A stretch of DNA of 64,000 nucleotides from Pelagicoccus sp. SDUM812002 (GCF_031127835.1 NZ_JARXHX010000006.1:228938-292937); one strand, 5' to 3'; counted from the stretch's first letter, positions 34,828 through 45,217 are shown. Numbers and translations are program-made. The notes: generated by a model from the letters alone, not told the origin.

Positions 34828-34843
34828 TGCAGATGCTATGCCA
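34828..34843 (-). promoter_or_regulatory. Sigma-54-type promoter of pfpI-like gene
   Basis: Minus-strand TGGCATAGCATCTGCA, GG-N10-GC, 9 of 12 positions. The start would be near 34817, about 68 nt before the ATG. Confidence 0.55.
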
Positions 34844-34877
34844 CAGAACAGCAGGAAGTCACCTACACCCAGTTCAA

Positions 34878-35369
34878 TTAGTTCTCAGACTTCGCCGCGA
34901 TCCAGCGCTCAACTCGATGTAACGAACGCAGAACGAGAATGGTGAATACCGTCAGCGCCACCGCTACCACCCAGAGATTCACAGCTGACGCGATCCCTAT
35001 CGTTCCGCAAAACAAGAGCGACGCCGCTGTTGTCAATCCGTGCACCGTCATCTTGTGCTCCTTCTGAACGATGGTTCCTGCTCCCAGAAAGGCTATTCCA
35101 GTTACCACGGCTCCCACCGTGCGAAACGGGTCGGCTTCCACGAGGTCGTTAAGCCCCTCCCTAGCGTAGAACTCTACCACATACTCACCTAAGTGAATTA
35201 AAAATGCCGAAGCTCCCGCCACCAACATGTGGGTGCGTAGACCCGCTGGTCGATCGCTCACCTCCCGTTCGAAGCCAATGACACCGCCTAATCCCATGGC
35301 GCCTAGGACCTTCAGCAAGAGCAGGAGCTGCTCCTTTATCGGCGCCACCTCCGTAATCGTTTCCATCAT
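34878..35369 (-). CDS. MgtC/SapB family membrane protein
   Basis: 163 residues with four or five membrane helices. MgtC hallmarks: LGGVIGFEREVSDRPAGLRTHMLVAGASA at the N-terminus and RTVGAVVTGIAFLGAGTIVQKEH, then GLTTAASLLFCGTIGIA. The family is tied to growth at low Mg2+ and to F-ATPase control in pathogens. The C-terminal soluble domain of longer MgtC proteins is absent. Confidence 0.9.
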   Translation of the reverse strand: MMETITEVAPIKEQLLLLLKVLGAMGLGGVIGFEREVSDRPAGLRTHMLVAGASAFLIHLGEYVVEFYAREGLNDLVEADPFRTVGAVVTGIAFLGAGTIVQKEHKMTVHGLTTAASLLFCGTIGIASAVNLWVVAVALTVFTILVLRSLHRVERWIAAKSEN

Positions 35370-35425
35370 CCGACACCCAATGCCTATCTCAGGCTTTTCT
35401 CGAGTCTCTGCAGTTCACCCAGTCG

Positions 35426-35818
35426 CTAGCGCGAAAAAGTCCATTCCCTCTGCAAACCGATCACACTGCCAAGCTCCGCGATGAGCTCCAAGGTCCTCGA
35501 GCGTCCAGACAGATCCTCGTAAAACAGGCAGCAGACCTCCAACTGCTCGACAATTGCGATGGCCTTATCCCGACTCAACCTCCCCGTCTCCGCCAAACGG
35601 CAAAGCGAGGAAACACCCTCGAATATAGCTCCTCGCAATGCGAACGGCAACCACAACTCCTCCTCGACCGACTTGGCAATCTTCAAGATCCAATCGACGC
35701 AATCCGACAAACTCCGAATGTGTGAAGCGGTAAGATCCTCCTCAACCCCGCCGAAGGTGATACATCTCTCAGTCTCTACCTCAATATTTGCACAAGTCGT
35801 CGAGCGGGGGTTTAGCAT
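35426..35818 (-). CDS. Hypothetical helical protein
   Basis: 130 residues, mostly helical (LSDCVDWILKIAKSVEEELWLPFALRGAIFEG), with several Cys. It could be a four-helix bundle, but the motifs of the 23S-rRNA-intervening-sequence proteins are not present. No family recognised. It is 56 bp upstream of the mgtC-like gene in the same direction. Confidence 0.5.
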   Translation of the reverse strand: MLNPRSTTCANIEVETERCITFGGVEEDLTASHIRSLSDCVDWILKIAKSVEEELWLPFALRGAIFEGVSSLCRLAETGRLSRDKAIAIVEQLEVCCLFYEDLSGRSRTLELIAELGSVIGLQREWTFSR

Positions 35819-36207
35819 GTTCGTTTCGTTTTATAATTGGAGTTGGATAATCTGGGCCGTCGCCATTCGTGCGGTCCCTCATACAAGGAGCGTCGTTACT
35901 ACAAATTTCGCGCCAATATAAGCAAGCGACGGCCCCCTTTTTCGGGCTTTCTCCGGAAGTCGTTATTTACCTTATATTAGCGGCCAAATCCAAAATCAGA
36001 AAAAAAAGCTCTCTCGGTCTAGATCGCCTCGAAGCCGCCTCGAATGGTTGTAAGTTGCCACAGTCGTGGCTGCATTGCGCAATAGACGGAGCCGCACTGG
36101 GCTGCGTGCGTGCTGCACCTTTAGCTCAAGGCCGCGCAATACAAACGCTGCATGCTGCACCACCATGGCAGGGCGTCGTTGCTAATAAATTTTCAAAGTC
36201 CGCCCAT
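35819..36207. other. Intergenic region, possibly transcribed
   Basis: 456 bp separate the divergent genes. Open frames here look non-coding. A clean plus-strand terminator at 36208-36227 has no plus-strand protein gene before it, so an untranslated RNA could lie in roughly 35930-36207. I cannot match it to 6S, tmRNA, SRP or RNase P RNA. Confidence 0.35.
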
Positions 36208-36227
36208 GCCCGCTAGCGGGCTTTTTT
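36208..36227 (+). terminator. Orphan terminator
   Basis: GCCCG-CTAG-CGGGC followed by six Ts, a good intrinsic terminator on the plus strand, 48 bp before the peptidase ATG. Confidence 0.75.
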
Positions 36228-36274
36228 ACGTTTCATAGCGGTCAAGCAGTTCCGTATATTCCGATACTATCCGC

Positions 36275-37231
36275 ATGCGAAACGTAACCACTTCAGCCCT
36301 GATTGCCTTTTCACTCCTTAGGTTACTTCTTCTCTCGTCCCTAGCCTTCTCGACGTCCCTTTTCGCCGATAGCCTGAGCGAAGATCGCCTCTTATCCTAT
36401 ACCGAAAAGTGCCACGCCTTGCGCGACGAGGCAGCCCAAACAGGACACGTCTGCTACCAGCAAGTCTTGGGTGCGGCATACGGCACTAGCGCCCCGCTCG
36501 CCGACTTCCTGAATTCAACCATGGACTGGCAGACCAAGAACCGGGCCGAATACTCCTTTTTCGCAGACTACCGAAACACAGACCTCCCTTCCGCCCTCTG
36601 CGAAGTTCCGGCTGAACGAAACCAAAAATTGGGCAGCACGCTCATCGGCCGTTACGATCCACGAAAAGACGCCATCAGCATCGCCAGCATCGCCAACGGA
36701 CACGCGGTGGCCCATGAGTCAGGCCACGCCCTGCAACGGAAGGCTCTATTGCAACGGCGCGACTGGCACGCTCAAAGTGCCCGGTTCGACCCGCTGCACG
36801 CCCTACTCCAAACACACGCCGCCGGATTCACTCGGAATTCACGCTCCGCTAGACGCCTTCGCTACCTGAGTTCGCAAGATGAATTAGAGGTGCGTCTGCA
36901 GGACCTCAATCGGCTCCACGCGACCGCTTTCGGTACCGGTCCTATCTTTACTCCCCTAGAGGCCTTACGAGCTCTCGCTTTTCTCGACCTGCCGCTTTCC
37001 GAAACCGCCGTCCAGGCCGCCTTGCAAGGTAGCCCTTGGGAGCTGTCGACCTCCCAGGCAGCCGCTTTTCTGGCAGACCTTTCTCAACCTCACAATCCCG
37101 GCGCTTGGGCCGACGCGTTCGAGGACGCTTACGAGCTGAAGCGGCTCTACCGTCTCATCAAGCAACTCGACCCGAGTCTCTGGGAGCCCACACTCAAGAA
37201 GATCTTATTCGAGGCGCCAGGACATCTCTAA
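36275..37231 (+). CDS. Secreted zinc metallopeptidase-like protein
   Basis: 318 residues. N-terminal signal peptide or anchor (about 5-31, ending SLFADS). HExxH zinc site His147-Glu148-His151 in AHESGHALQRK, and a likely third ligand in the downstream DELEVRLQDLNRLHA (about 202-216). The remainder is helical. The arrangement is that of zincins, but I cannot name the subfamily. Active in the periplasm or outside the cell if processed. Monocistronic. Confidence 0.7.
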   Translation: MRNVTTSALIAFSLLRLLLLSSLAFSTSLFADSLSEDRLLSYTEKCHALRDEAAQTGHVCYQQVLGAAYGTSAPLADFLNSTMDWQTKNRAEYSFFADYRNTDLPSALCEVPAERNQKLGSTLIGRYDPRKDAISIASIANGHAVAHESGHALQRKALLQRRDWHAQSARFDPLHALLQTHAAGFTRNSRSARRLRYLSSQDELEVRLQDLNRLHATAFGTGPIFTPLEALRALAFLDLPLSETAVQAALQGSPWELSTSQAAAFLADLSQPHNPGAWADAFEDAYELKRLYRLIKQLDPSLWEPTLKKILFEAPGHL

Positions 37232-37574
37232 AAGTGTCCACAGTTCACCCATTTTAACTTAAGGCGGGGTGGTCTCAATCTGGGATCCGCAAATCCATAG
37301 CTTTGCTTCGCGGCAACAGAGTTGAAATAGCAGACAGCCCTGTCGACTCGTGGAGTTCCAGCGGCTGTGCTCACTCAAAACGCACAGATCTAGCACGGAA
37401 TATACTGCAATTTGCCCGCCTTACGTAGACTCATATCGATATTCTAAAGGTAGGCTTCTACTATATTTAGCTGTTCTAGATATCTCTTTATAGAGAGTGA
37501 AAACCCTGCATCCCCTCGGCAGGACGCCTCAAAGCACCCTGTTTTCATAATATTTAGAAACGCCGTAGGAAAGT
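37232..37574. other. Long upstream region of the PRC/BON gene
   Basis: No open frame of note. It is AT-rich with short dyads (TCTCT-TTAT-AGAGA near 37490) and would be the place for an enhancer-binding site of a sigma-54 promoter. No motif shared with the other promoters could be fixed by eye. Confidence 0.35.
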
Positions 37575-37590
37575 TGGCACGAGCAAAGCA
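37575..37590 (+). promoter_or_regulatory. Sigma-54-type promoter of the PRC/BON gene
   Basis: TGGCACGAGCAAAGCA: all seven -24 positions match (TGGCACG), GC at 37588-37589, 10 of 12 in total. Start near 37601, leader about 78 nt. Confidence 0.7.
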
Positions 37591-37678
37591 ATAAGGAGCC
37601 TCAATCACTGCACGGCAGTCGATTGAATATACAAATAGTAACCTATATACTCTGAAACCTTAAAAAAATCTATTGATA

Positions 37679-38491
37679 ATGAATACCTTACGATTAGTAC
37701 CCGCAACTCTCGCCGCACTTTGTCTCGCAACTACTGGCGCCTACGCCAAAAGCGAAACCAAAGATAAAGATGGCTACAAGCACTCCCAAAGCAGCACCCT
37801 AAGCGAAATGGACATCCGACGCGTCACCCAGGATTCACTGGACCGCCAGACTACCGCTAAGGACCTGATCGGAGCATCCGTTTACGATAGCAGCGGGGAA
37901 AAGATTGGGGACGTCGCGGACATCAGCATCGCCGGGCTCACCTTGGGCAAGTCTCATTCCGACTCGGATCTGATGGGCTCCGACAATGACATGGAATCGA
38001 AGCAGTCCTCCTCGCAGTATGGCCAAAACAAGGATATGAAAGACTCTCAGAACGCGATGAGCGCACAGTGGGGTCAACGTGGACAAGCGACCGCTTTTAT
38101 CTCAGTAGGGGGTGTGTTTGGCATCGGCGACGATATCGTGGCGGTACCAGCTAACAGCCTGACATGGGATGCAGCTGAAGAAAGATACACTCTCGCAGCT
38201 AGCAAGCAGCAGATCGTGGCCCTTGCCGAGCAAGATCCAATCGATATGGAAGACGACAACACCTACAGCGCAAAGCAGTCCTTCGATGACGACACATCGA
38301 TGATCCGCAACGCCTTCCAGTCTGACAAGAACAAGAAGGATCTCTCTGGCATCATGGTTGAAAAAGAAGACAACCGAATCGTCCTCCGCGGAACCGTGCG
38401 TAGCGAAGACGCCAAAGAGCATGCCGCCGATCTCGCAGAGCAACACAGCGACCTCAAGATTGTTAACTCGATCAATGTAAGTAGCTACTAA
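37679..38491 (+). CDS. Secreted PRC-barrel and BON domain protein
   Basis: 270 residues from ATG 37679. Signal peptide 1-23 (ends TGAYA). A PRC-barrel segment (LIGASVYDSSGEKIGDVADISI, about 62-83) is split by a Ser/Asp/Met/Gln-rich insert of about 55 residues. The second half of the barrel is FISVGGVFGIGDDIVAVPANSLTW. Residues 198-270 form a BON domain (DLSGIMVEKEDNRIVLRGTVRSEDAKEHA ... IVNSINVSSY), often binding phospholipid. Likely periplasmic or envelope-associated and stress-related. It ends in two strong hairpins. Confidence 0.85.
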   Translation: MNTLRLVPATLAALCLATTGAYAKSETKDKDGYKHSQSSTLSEMDIRRVTQDSLDRQTTAKDLIGASVYDSSGEKIGDVADISIAGLTLGKSHSDSDLMGSDNDMESKQSSSQYGQNKDMKDSQNAMSAQWGQRGQATAFISVGGVFGIGDDIVAVPANSLTWDAAEERYTLAASKQQIVALAEQDPIDMEDDNTYSAKQSFDDDTSMIRNAFQSDKNKKDLSGIMVEKEDNRIVLRGTVRSEDAKEHAADLAEQHSDLKIVNSINVSSY

Positions 38492-38530
38492 ATAGCCATA
38501 CAGAGCTTCCAAAAAGCTTATACAGTTTAA

Positions 38531-38596
38531 GGAGCCGTTCGCGGCTCCGCCCCCCCGCTAGCCGAGTTCCGCCAAACTCGGCTAGCTTCATTTTAT
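38531..38596 (+). terminator. Double hairpin after the PRC/BON gene
   Basis: The first hairpin is GGAGCCG-TTCG-CGGCTCC (38531-38548), with a UUCG tetraloop. The second is a perfect 12-bp stem (38557-38568 with 38575-38586, loop CCGCCA) followed by TTCATTTTAT. Confidence 0.85.
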
Positions 38597-38602
38597 AGTA
38601 TA

Positions 38603-38618
38603 AGGCACGTGCTTAGCT
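38603..38618 (+). promoter_or_regulatory. Upstream sigma-54-type promoter of the OB-repeat gene
   Basis: AGGCACGTGCTTAGCT, GG 38604-38605, GC 38616-38617, 10 of 12 positions. The first of two such elements before the gene. Confidence 0.55.
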
Positions 38619-38721
38619 TACGACAAAACATCTTCGCTCGCTGAATGCGTTCTACAACTACCCTTATGCAAAGCGCAGTTTCCATTCACTCCATACCCCC
38701 AATTCCCTCTTTAAACACCGT

Positions 38722-38737
38722 TGGCACGTACCGTGCA
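38722..38737 (+). promoter_or_regulatory. Sigma-54-type promoter of the OB-repeat gene
   Basis: TGGCACGTACCGTGCA: complete TGGCACG and TGCA, 11 of 12 positions. Start near 38748, leader about 64 nt. Confidence 0.72.
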
Positions 38738-38811
38738 AAAGTTGTTATTATCAATCGCTGGCGGACAAGCAAATCCGTCCTCAATAGAGAAAACACCAAC
38801 CTGAACCTAAC

Positions 38812-39933
38812 ATGACTAAGGAACTAAACACGAAACGACTAAACCGCATCATAGCGATCGGAATGCCTCTAGCGTTTTTAATCCCAAACCCAAGTTTCGG
38901 ACAGGCCGTTGAATGGGATCCCGAAAAAGGCTATCACGCCGAAGAATGGTATGATCCCTCCGACTGGTTCGACGACGACAGCTCGATCGACTACGAGAAT
39001 GACGCGCTCGACTATGACCTAGACTACGGCAGCGACTACTGGAACACCGCCCCTTGGACCTCAGACATCCGGTCTACCGACGCGCTCACTCCCGACTACA
39101 ACTACGGCGTGCATTACGTCTGGAGCGAAAAGGAAGACAACTGGGTCGCGGAATACGGAACCTACAACGAAGCCTTCAGCTACAAAATGAGCTTCGACGA
39201 AGAGGACATGAGCGCCGCAACTCCAAGCGCCGATCAGAACGCTTCCAACAACGCTCTCTCTTCCGATGCCCAAAAAAATGATGGGAAATCCCTGAAAAAA
39301 GTCAGCGGCACGGTGGAAGCCTTTAGCAAGATGAATCTCCGCTACTCCGGAGGGTTCGACATGAACCACTCCTTGGCTCGCATCAAACTGGACAATGGCA
39401 AAAGCGCCATCATCGATCTCGGCTACTCCTCGTTAATACTCGCAGATCTTAAGAAAGGAGACGATATCACTCTCATGGGAAACAGGGGCCAAATAAACGG
39501 GCAAAACGTCTTCATAGCCACCGAACTCGAAACAGACGACGGTAGCTCCATCAATCTGGAACGTGCTTTGACCTTCTCGGAGGAGCAAAAGCTGCAGGAT
39601 GCAAAGCGAGCGGATAGCGGCCAAACGGCCCAGGACGAGTCAAGCTCGAATCAAAGCCAGCAGGACGACTATATTGTCCTGTCCGGAACCGTGGAGGACT
39701 ACGAAAAGAAACGTCTCAGTACCGAAGAAGGAGAACGCACGTTCATAAAGTTGCGCCTCCAGAACGGAGACGCCGCCACTGTCGACATCGGTGCCGATAC
39801 GAGCCTAAGCGATCTCGACCTCAGCGAGGGCGACAACATACGCGTTGAAGGCTCGAAAGAGAGCATCGAGAATCGCAGCGTGCTGGTCGCCAAGTCAATC
39901 AGCGTAGCAGGCGAGAAGGTGAAACAAGGCTAA
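38812..39933 (+). CDS. Secreted acidic protein with two OB-like repeats
   Basis: 373 residues. Signal peptide about 1-31 (ends SFGQA). Residues 32-85 are extraordinarily rich in Asp, Glu, Trp and Tyr (WDPEKGYHAEEWYDPSDWF). Two copies of a beta-rich module follow. The first, about 163-247, starts VSGTVEAFSKMNLR and contains ARIKLDNGKSAIIDLG. The second, about 284-366, starts LSGTVEDYEKKRLS and contains IKLRLQNGDAATVDIG. Each ends with a KGDDI or EGDNI strand and a VFIATE or VLVAKS strand. The modules resemble small OB-fold domains of envelope proteins, possibly binding metal or polymer. No named family. Two sigma-54-type promoters precede it. Confidence 0.75.
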   Translation: MTKELNTKRLNRIIAIGMPLAFLIPNPSFGQAVEWDPEKGYHAEEWYDPSDWFDDDSSIDYENDALDYDLDYGSDYWNTAPWTSDIRSTDALTPDYNYGVHYVWSEKEDNWVAEYGTYNEAFSYKMSFDEEDMSAATPSADQNASNNALSSDAQKNDGKSLKKVSGTVEAFSKMNLRYSGGFDMNHSLARIKLDNGKSAIIDLGYSSLILADLKKGDDITLMGNRGQINGQNVFIATELETDDGSSINLERALTFSEEQKLQDAKRADSGQTAQDESSSNQSQQDDYIVLSGTVEDYEKKRLSTEEGERTFIKLRLQNGDAATVDIGADTSLSDLDLSEGDNIRVEGSKESIENRSVLVAKSISVAGEKVKQG

Positions 39934-39963
39934 GGCCTGACGCGCCCTCAAAACTCCTAAATG

Positions 39964-42900
39964 CTATTTTGAGGTCCTTTCCACTGCGGTGGAAAGGGCC
40001 TCTTCTAGTTCATCTATCGAAGCAGGCTTGGTGAGGTGCCGGTCAAATCCTGCCGCCAATGCTTTCTCCTTGTCCTTCTCTTGACCCCAGCCCGACAAGG
40101 CTACGAATTGGCAGTGCTGCGCCCATTTACGGCGCTTCATCTGTCGTATGGCTTCGTGCCCTTCCAGCTTAGGCATTCCGATGTCCATGACTACCAAGTC
40201 TGGGCGGAATTTCGCGGCTTGCTCCACGGCGATTTCTCCGTCTTCCGCTACTTTCACGACGTGTCCTTTTAAAGTGAATACACTAGCGAGAGTTCGCAAG
40301 GCCGCTTCGTTGTCGTCTGCGATTAGGACTTTGAGCGGAGTGCCATCCTTCCGTCCTGAGGTACCGTCTGGCAGCTGCGACGCTGCTGGCAGACGCTCCG
40401 TGCGCGGCAAAGTCAAAACAAAGGTAGAGCCCTTATCTTTTCCGTCGCTGGTGACCGAAACCGCGCCGCCATGCTTCTCCACCAAGCCTTTGACGAGCGT
40501 CAACCCGATCCCCAAGCCCGCCGCTTGAACTCCGGAGTTGGAACCCGTTTGAGTGAACATATCGAAGATGACAGCCTGTTCCTCCTCGGAAAGACCGATA
40601 CCGCTATCCTTGATAGAAATGGAAACCTTACTTCCCCGTACGTTTCGTACCAAAATTTCGATTTTTCCCGCTTTCGGGGTGAACTTGGCTGCGTTCGTCA
40701 ACAGGTTCGCGATCACTTGGCACATCCGACTACGGTCGGCATCGACGTGCACTGCCCTCCTCGGTAACTTCACGACCAATTCGTGGTCCTCGTCTTGGAT
40801 TTGTGGATACACAGTATCGACCGCATCTCGAATGATATCCGCTAGGGAGACGACCTCCTTGCGCAGCTCGAGTTTGTTTCGTGTGAAGCGCGCTACGTCC
40901 ATCAAGTCATTTACCAAGTTCGTCAATTGCCGGACTTGGTTTTCCATGATCTCGCGCGTCTCCGTAATCGTCTCCTCATCGTCATGTGCAAGCTTCATCA
41001 CGTTCAGCCCCGTCGAGAGAGCTGCCATCGGATTGCGCAGTTCGTGTGCTAGGACCGCTAGGAACTCGTCCTTACGCTGATCCGCTCGCAACAAGCTTTC
41101 TTCCGATTGCTTGCGCTCCGTTATATCTTGCACCGTCCCGACCATGCGAACCGCCTCGCCGCCATAGAATATGACCTCCCCTGTTCCGAACAACCAACGG
41201 GTGATCCCATCCTTGGCGTTCGTGTACTCATATTCTAAGTCCAAATGTCCACCTGTCTGCGGGTCGATCGACTTATTGACCACCTGTTTCACGCGCTCGT
41301 GATCGTGGTCCTGGATACCTTTCGCGAATTCCTCGTAGCTGACGAGCGCGTTCGAATCCACGCCCCACAGCTCGCCCACTCTGGAGTCGACCTTCATCAG
41401 ATTCGCCTTGAGATCGAAGTCGTAAATCCCCAGCCGCGCCGCATCCCGAGCTAGGCTCAAGCGCCGTTCAGTCTCCCGCATCGCCCGTAGGGCCAGCTTC
41501 TGCTCCGTGATGTCACGCACCACGCAATTGACCCCCACGATTGCGGCTCCCGAAAAGAGCGGGTAATAGCTCGCCAAGAACAGCCTAGGTTTTTCGTCAA
41601 TTATCTTGGCTTCAACCTCCAGGTCAGTCACTGGCATACCGCTCTCAAGCACCCCGCGGAAGATCGGCTGCAAGGTACTCGCGATACCTGGGAACAGCTC
41701 CGGAAACCGATGACCGACGTGTTCTTCCTCGGTCTTGCCGTTCATTTCCGCCAGACGCTTGTTGATCCGAACAAACCGCAAGTCGGTATCCAGAAGGCAT
41801 AACCCTACCGGGGCATTTTCGTAAACCGCGCTGATCTCCGCCAATCGATGTTCCAAATCCCATTCGTATTGCTCGCGCTGGATGGCTTCCCACAGGATAT
41901 TGGAGATGGACTGCACGAAGGTTGCATCGTCTAGCGTGAAATAATCCGGACTCTTGCTATGGGTTGCCAAGATCCCCCAGGGCTTATCCGAGCTGCCGAT
42001 GATAATACTGACCCCGCTCTTCACTCCGTGGCTGGTCAACAGCTGCGGCCCCTGAAAACGCTTCTCCTTCGGCAAATCCTTCACCAACACCGGCCCCCTA
42101 TTCTGCAAGGTGTAACCGGCTTGGGACGCGACTCCGACATCGACCTTCGCCTTACCCACCAAGCCGGGCTTCCACCCTAAGCCGTACGAAAGCAAGAGCT
42201 TCCCTTCGTCAGAACGCAACTCGAGGACCTTGGAAAAATCGCTGCCTAGAGTCGTCTGCAACGCCTCCACCGCCAACTGGAAAAGCTTGTCGATCGGCGT
42301 GCCGCTGAGAGCGGTTTGTCCCAACTCCGAAACCGTAGCGGCCTGCCTCTCCCGTAACTCGAGCTGGACGTGGGAATTGCGTAAGCGCGTGATGTCCGTG
42401 TAGGTGACGACCACTCCATCGATCCGGTTGTCACTGGTACGGTACGGCAGAATACGCCGCATGAAACAGGCCGTCTTGCTTTCCGGCAGCTCCACCTCGT
42501 CGTCATCTCTTGTATCCAAGCTCGGGGACAGGTAAACTTCGCGCTCGATAGGCGTCAGCTTCGCGAGAACCTGACGTGCTTCCCGGTAGAGCTGCTCGTC
42601 ATTGAAGCTTGGAGCCAGATCGCTCACCGGCCTACCGATATCGCTGTCGATGACGTGCAACAGACTCGTGGTGGCTGGCGTGAAGCGGCGGATACGGAAG
42701 TCCGTATCCAGGAAAAGCGTCGCGATCTCCGTGCTGCTCAGCAGGTTCGTGAGGTCATTGTTAACTTCCTCGACCTGCTTCATCTTGGCCTCGAGCTCGC
42801 TGTTGACGGCGCTCAATTTCTCGTTGAGAGACTGCAGCGCTGATCGGGAAGTCTCCAGCTCATCGTTGGTCGACTGCAGCTCCTCGTTCATCGACAAGAC

Positions 42901-45132
42901 CTCCTCGTTGGAGGCCTTCAGCTCCTCGTTGGTCGACTGCAACTCCTCGTTCATCGAGATGACCTCCTCGCTGGAAGCCTTCAGCTCCTCGTTCGAGGTC
43001 TCGAACTCCTCTACCGTGCTCTGCAAGTCCTCACGCGTCGATTGCAGCTCGTGCTCCAACTGCCGGCGAATCGCATGCGCCGCCAAACGGTCGTCAGCTC
43101 CGTTCTCCGGTTTCGCGCTGACTTCCGCCACCTTGGCTTTTGTATTTCCCTTGCCCTTGGCCGAAGAGGATCCCCTTGCTCCACCCAGCTCCGTATCCCG
43201 AAACGTGATAAGCAAGAAGCCGCCCTTTAGCCGCTCCTGCATCAAAGGCTCGACCGTGAACGATACGCTTACCTTCTCCCGCCCGCGAGCTACCTCGGGA
43301 GCGACGCCGTCGACCGCACTCCCGTCCTGCAAGGATTGTTGCACCGCCTTGCGCAGCGCGCTGCGAAGCCCCGTCGTGCACATTGACATCAAATTATGGG
43401 TCGGCTCTCCGCTGGGGAAGTCCAAGTAGTCCCTCACCGCACCTTGGAAGTAATGGATCTCGTGGGTCTGGCTAATCACCACGCAGGCCGGCGCGAAACG
43501 GTCCAGCAACAGACGCTTGGATATTTCCACAGGCGACACCCTAGGCTCGAATGACTTGGCGGGATGGTTGACTTTATTCTTGTTCATTTTGGCAACGGGG
43601 GGATTGCGAAGCGCGACTGGCTTTCCGACACCGACTTTTCGGTAAATCCGCCATGTCTTCGATAATTCTTCAAACAAGTTTCCTTGCCTGCCAATCGTTT
43701 CACTCGTTCCGAGAAACAGGTAGCCTCTCTTTCTCAAGGCAAAATGGAAGGTCTTAAACAGCTCCCTCTGGACGTGGGGCTCGAGGTAGATAAGTAGGTT
43801 GCGACAGGAGACAACGTCGAGTTTCGAAAACGGCGGATCGCTGATCACATTTTGCGTGGCGAATACCATCGACTCTCGCAAGGCTTTCCTAACCCGGTAG
43901 TTGCCCTGCTCGGTCTCTACGAAGTAGCGCGTCAAACGCTCCTGGCTTACGTCTTCGGAAATACTGCCCGGATACTCGCCATGTCGAGCTCGGTCGATCG
44001 CAGCCTCGTCGAGGTCGGTCGCAAACAAAACCAAACTCAGTTTCTTTTCCTGCCGAGCGATTTCATCCAGCACCACCATGCCCAAGCTGTACGCCTCCTC
44101 ACCCGTGGCGCAACCCGCTGCCCAGATGCGCACCACCTCATCAGCCGTTTTGTCCGCCACGATCTTGGAGATCACCTCTTTCTGCAAAAAATCCCAAGCT
44201 CTACCCTCGCGAAAAAAAGCAGTCACGCTGATCAGCAAGTCCTTGAAAAGCTGCTTGCCCTCACCTTCATCCTCACGGAGCAACCTCAGGTAATCCTCCA
44301 CTGAATTTAGGCGCAGCAAACCCATTCGTCGCTGAACCCTGCGGCCTAGGGTGCCTCGCTTATAGCAGCAAAAATCGTAGTCAGTCCGTGCATGCAACAC
44401 GTCCACGATCGCATCGTAATGATGACGGTACGGCAATGCCGCCATCGTCTCACCAGATTCCTTGGGCATCCAGCGGTGCTGGTTATATTTCGCGATCGCC
44501 TCGGGCATCTCCGACGCCGGAACCACGAAGTCGACCAAGCCGGTCGCTATGGCGTTGAGCGGCATACCATCGAACTCTGCAGATTCCGGCTCCTGGACCA
44601 GAACGATCCCGCCCAGCCCATTGATCTCCTGCAGCCCAACCGATCCGTCGTCACCAGTTCCCGACAATACCACCGCTACCGACCTGTCTCGGCATTGATC
44701 GGCTAAAGATCGGAAGAAATGGTCGATCGGCTTGCGGATACCGTTACTCAACACCGGTTTTTCCAAGTAGAGCCCGCTCCCGACTACCTTCATGAACTTG
44801 CCGGGGGGAATCAAGTACACACGATTCGGATGAATAGGCATCGCGTTTTCCGCCACCACTACCGGCATGCGGGTGGATTTCGACAGCAGCTCCGCCATCA
44901 AGCTCTCACATCTTGGGTCCATGTGGTGCACCAACACGAAAGCCATACCACAGTTAGCAGGTGTCGCTTCAAAAAACTCCCGATACGCGCCCAAACCGCC
45001 TGCGGAAGCGCCAACCCCAACGACCACGCACGGCACCTCAACATCGTTTCGAGTTCCCGTAGCCGACCCGTCGCCCTTGGCCTTGGCACCGCGTTTCGAT
45101 GCCGACTTCTCAGTTGGACCTGACTTTTTCAT
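39964..45132 (-). CDS. CheB-CheR-PAS-GAF hybrid sensor histidine kinase with receiver
   Basis: 1722 residues. In order: CheB methylesterase (about 32-215; Ser43 in GVGASAGG, His70, Asp161 in GTGDDGSVG) lacking the usual receiver; CheR methyltransferase (about 240-500; SAM loop [13 protein letters not shown] at 338-350, [10 protein letters not shown] at 441-450); a PAS-like region (about 540-645); a long coiled coil (682-800) with a 22-residue repeat; PAS (800-910); GAF (about 940-1110); two more PAS domains (about 1115-1360); HisKA with [13 protein letters not shown]; HATPase; and a C-terminal receiver (VVMDIGMP). No membrane segment. It should couple methylation-type chemistry to a phosphorelay. 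Its partner is probably the receiver encoded just upstream. Confidence 0.93.
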   Translation of the reverse strand: MKKSGPTEKSASKRGAKAKGDGSATGTRNDVEVPCVVVGVGASAGGLGAYREFFEATPANCGMAFVLVHHMDPRCESLMAELLSKSTRMPVVVAENAMPIHPNRVYLIPPGKFMKVVGSGLYLEKPVLSNGIRKPIDHFFRSLADQCRDRSVAVVLSGTGDDGSVGLQEINGLGGIVLVQEPESAEFDGMPLNAIATGLVDFVVPASEMPEAIAKYNQHRWMPKESGETMAALPYRHHYDAIVDVLHARTDYDFCCYKRGTLGRRVQRRMGLLRLNSVEDYLRLLREDEGEGKQLFKDLLISVTAFFREGRAWDFLQKEVISKIVADKTADEVVRIWAAGCATGEEAYSLGMVVLDEIARQEKKLSLVLFATDLDEAAIDRARHGEYPGSISEDVSQERLTRYFVETEQGNYRVRKALRESMVFATQNVISDPPFSKLDVVSCRNLLIYLEPHVQRELFKTFHFALRKRGYLFLGTSETIGRQGNLFEELSKTWRIYRKVGVGKPVALRNPPVAKMNKNKVNHPAKSFEPRVSPVEISKRLLLDRFAPACVVISQTHEIHYFQGAVRDYLDFPSGEPTHNLMSMCTTGLRSALRKAVQQSLQDGSAVDGVAPEVARGREKVSVSFTVEPLMQERLKGGFLLITFRDTELGGARGSSSAKGKGNTKAKVAEVSAKPENGADDRLAAHAIRRQLEHELQSTREDLQSTVEEFETSNEELKASSEEVISMNEELQSTNEELKASNEEVLSMNEELQSTNDELETSRSALQSLNEKLSAVNSELEAKMKQVEEVNNDLTNLLSSTEIATLFLDTDFRIRRFTPATTSLLHVIDSDIGRPVSDLAPSFNDEQLYREARQVLAKLTPIEREVYLSPSLDTRDDDEVELPESKTACFMRRILPYRTSDNRIDGVVVTYTDITRLRNSHVQLELRERQAATVSELGQTALSGTPIDKLFQLAVEALQTTLGSDFSKVLELRSDEGKLLLSYGLGWKPGLVGKAKVDVGVASQAGYTLQNRGPVLVKDLPKEKRFQGPQLLTSHGVKSGVSIIIGSSDKPWGILATHSKSPDYFTLDDATFVQSISNILWEAIQREQYEWDLEHRLAEISAVYENAPVGLCLLDTDLRFVRINKRLAEMNGKTEEEHVGHRFPELFPGIASTLQPIFRGVLESGMPVTDLEVEAKIIDEKPRLFLASYYPLFSGAAIVGVNCVVRDITEQKLALRAMRETERRLSLARDAARLGIYDFDLKANLMKVDSRVGELWGVDSNALVSYEEFAKGIQDHDHERVKQVVNKSIDPQTGGHLDLEYEYTNAKDGITRWLFGTGEVIFYGGEAVRMVGTVQDITERKQSEESLLRADQRKDEFLAVLAHELRNPMAALSTGLNVMKLAHDDEETITETREIMENQVRQLTNLVNDLMDVARFTRNKLELRKEVVSLADIIRDAVDTVYPQIQDEDHELVVKLPRRAVHVDADRSRMCQVIANLLTNAAKFTPKAGKIEILVRNVRGSKVSISIKDSGIGLSEEEQAVIFDMFTQTGSNSGVQAAGLGIGLTLVKGLVEKHGGAVSVTSDGKDKGSTFVLTLPRTERLPAASQLPDGTSGRKDGTPLKVLIADDNEAALRTLASVFTLKGHVVKVAEDGEIAVEQAAKFRPDLVVMDIGMPKLEGHEAIRQMKRRKWAQHCQFVALSGWGQEKDKEKALAAGFDRHLTKPASIDELEEALSTAVERTSK
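42859..42990 (-). repeat. Two 66-bp tandem units in the CheB/CheR coiled coil
   Basis: Residues 715-736 and 737-758 repeat with few changes: each contains [10 protein letters not shown] followed by EELKAS or DELETS. At DNA level two 66-bp units are near-identical. The repeat lengthens the coiled coil without breaking its heptads. Confidence 0.8.
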
Positions 45133-45217
45133 TGGCCTGTCAACGTGTCAGAAAAAGAGTTCGCAATCTCGCTTTTCCAAAAAAAGCCGAGCGGCGCATA
45201 AAACGATGCGATCCCCC

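Noticed and set aside
38645..38815. 56-codon open frame ending in an ATGA overlap with the OB-repeat gene
   Set aside because: It contains the strong -24/-12 element, has no start signal and no protein-like composition.
42602..43429. Long plus-strand open frame opposite the hybrid kinase
   Set aside because: A Ser-rich mirror of the Glu/Asn/Leu-rich coiled coil; no start signal or family similarity.
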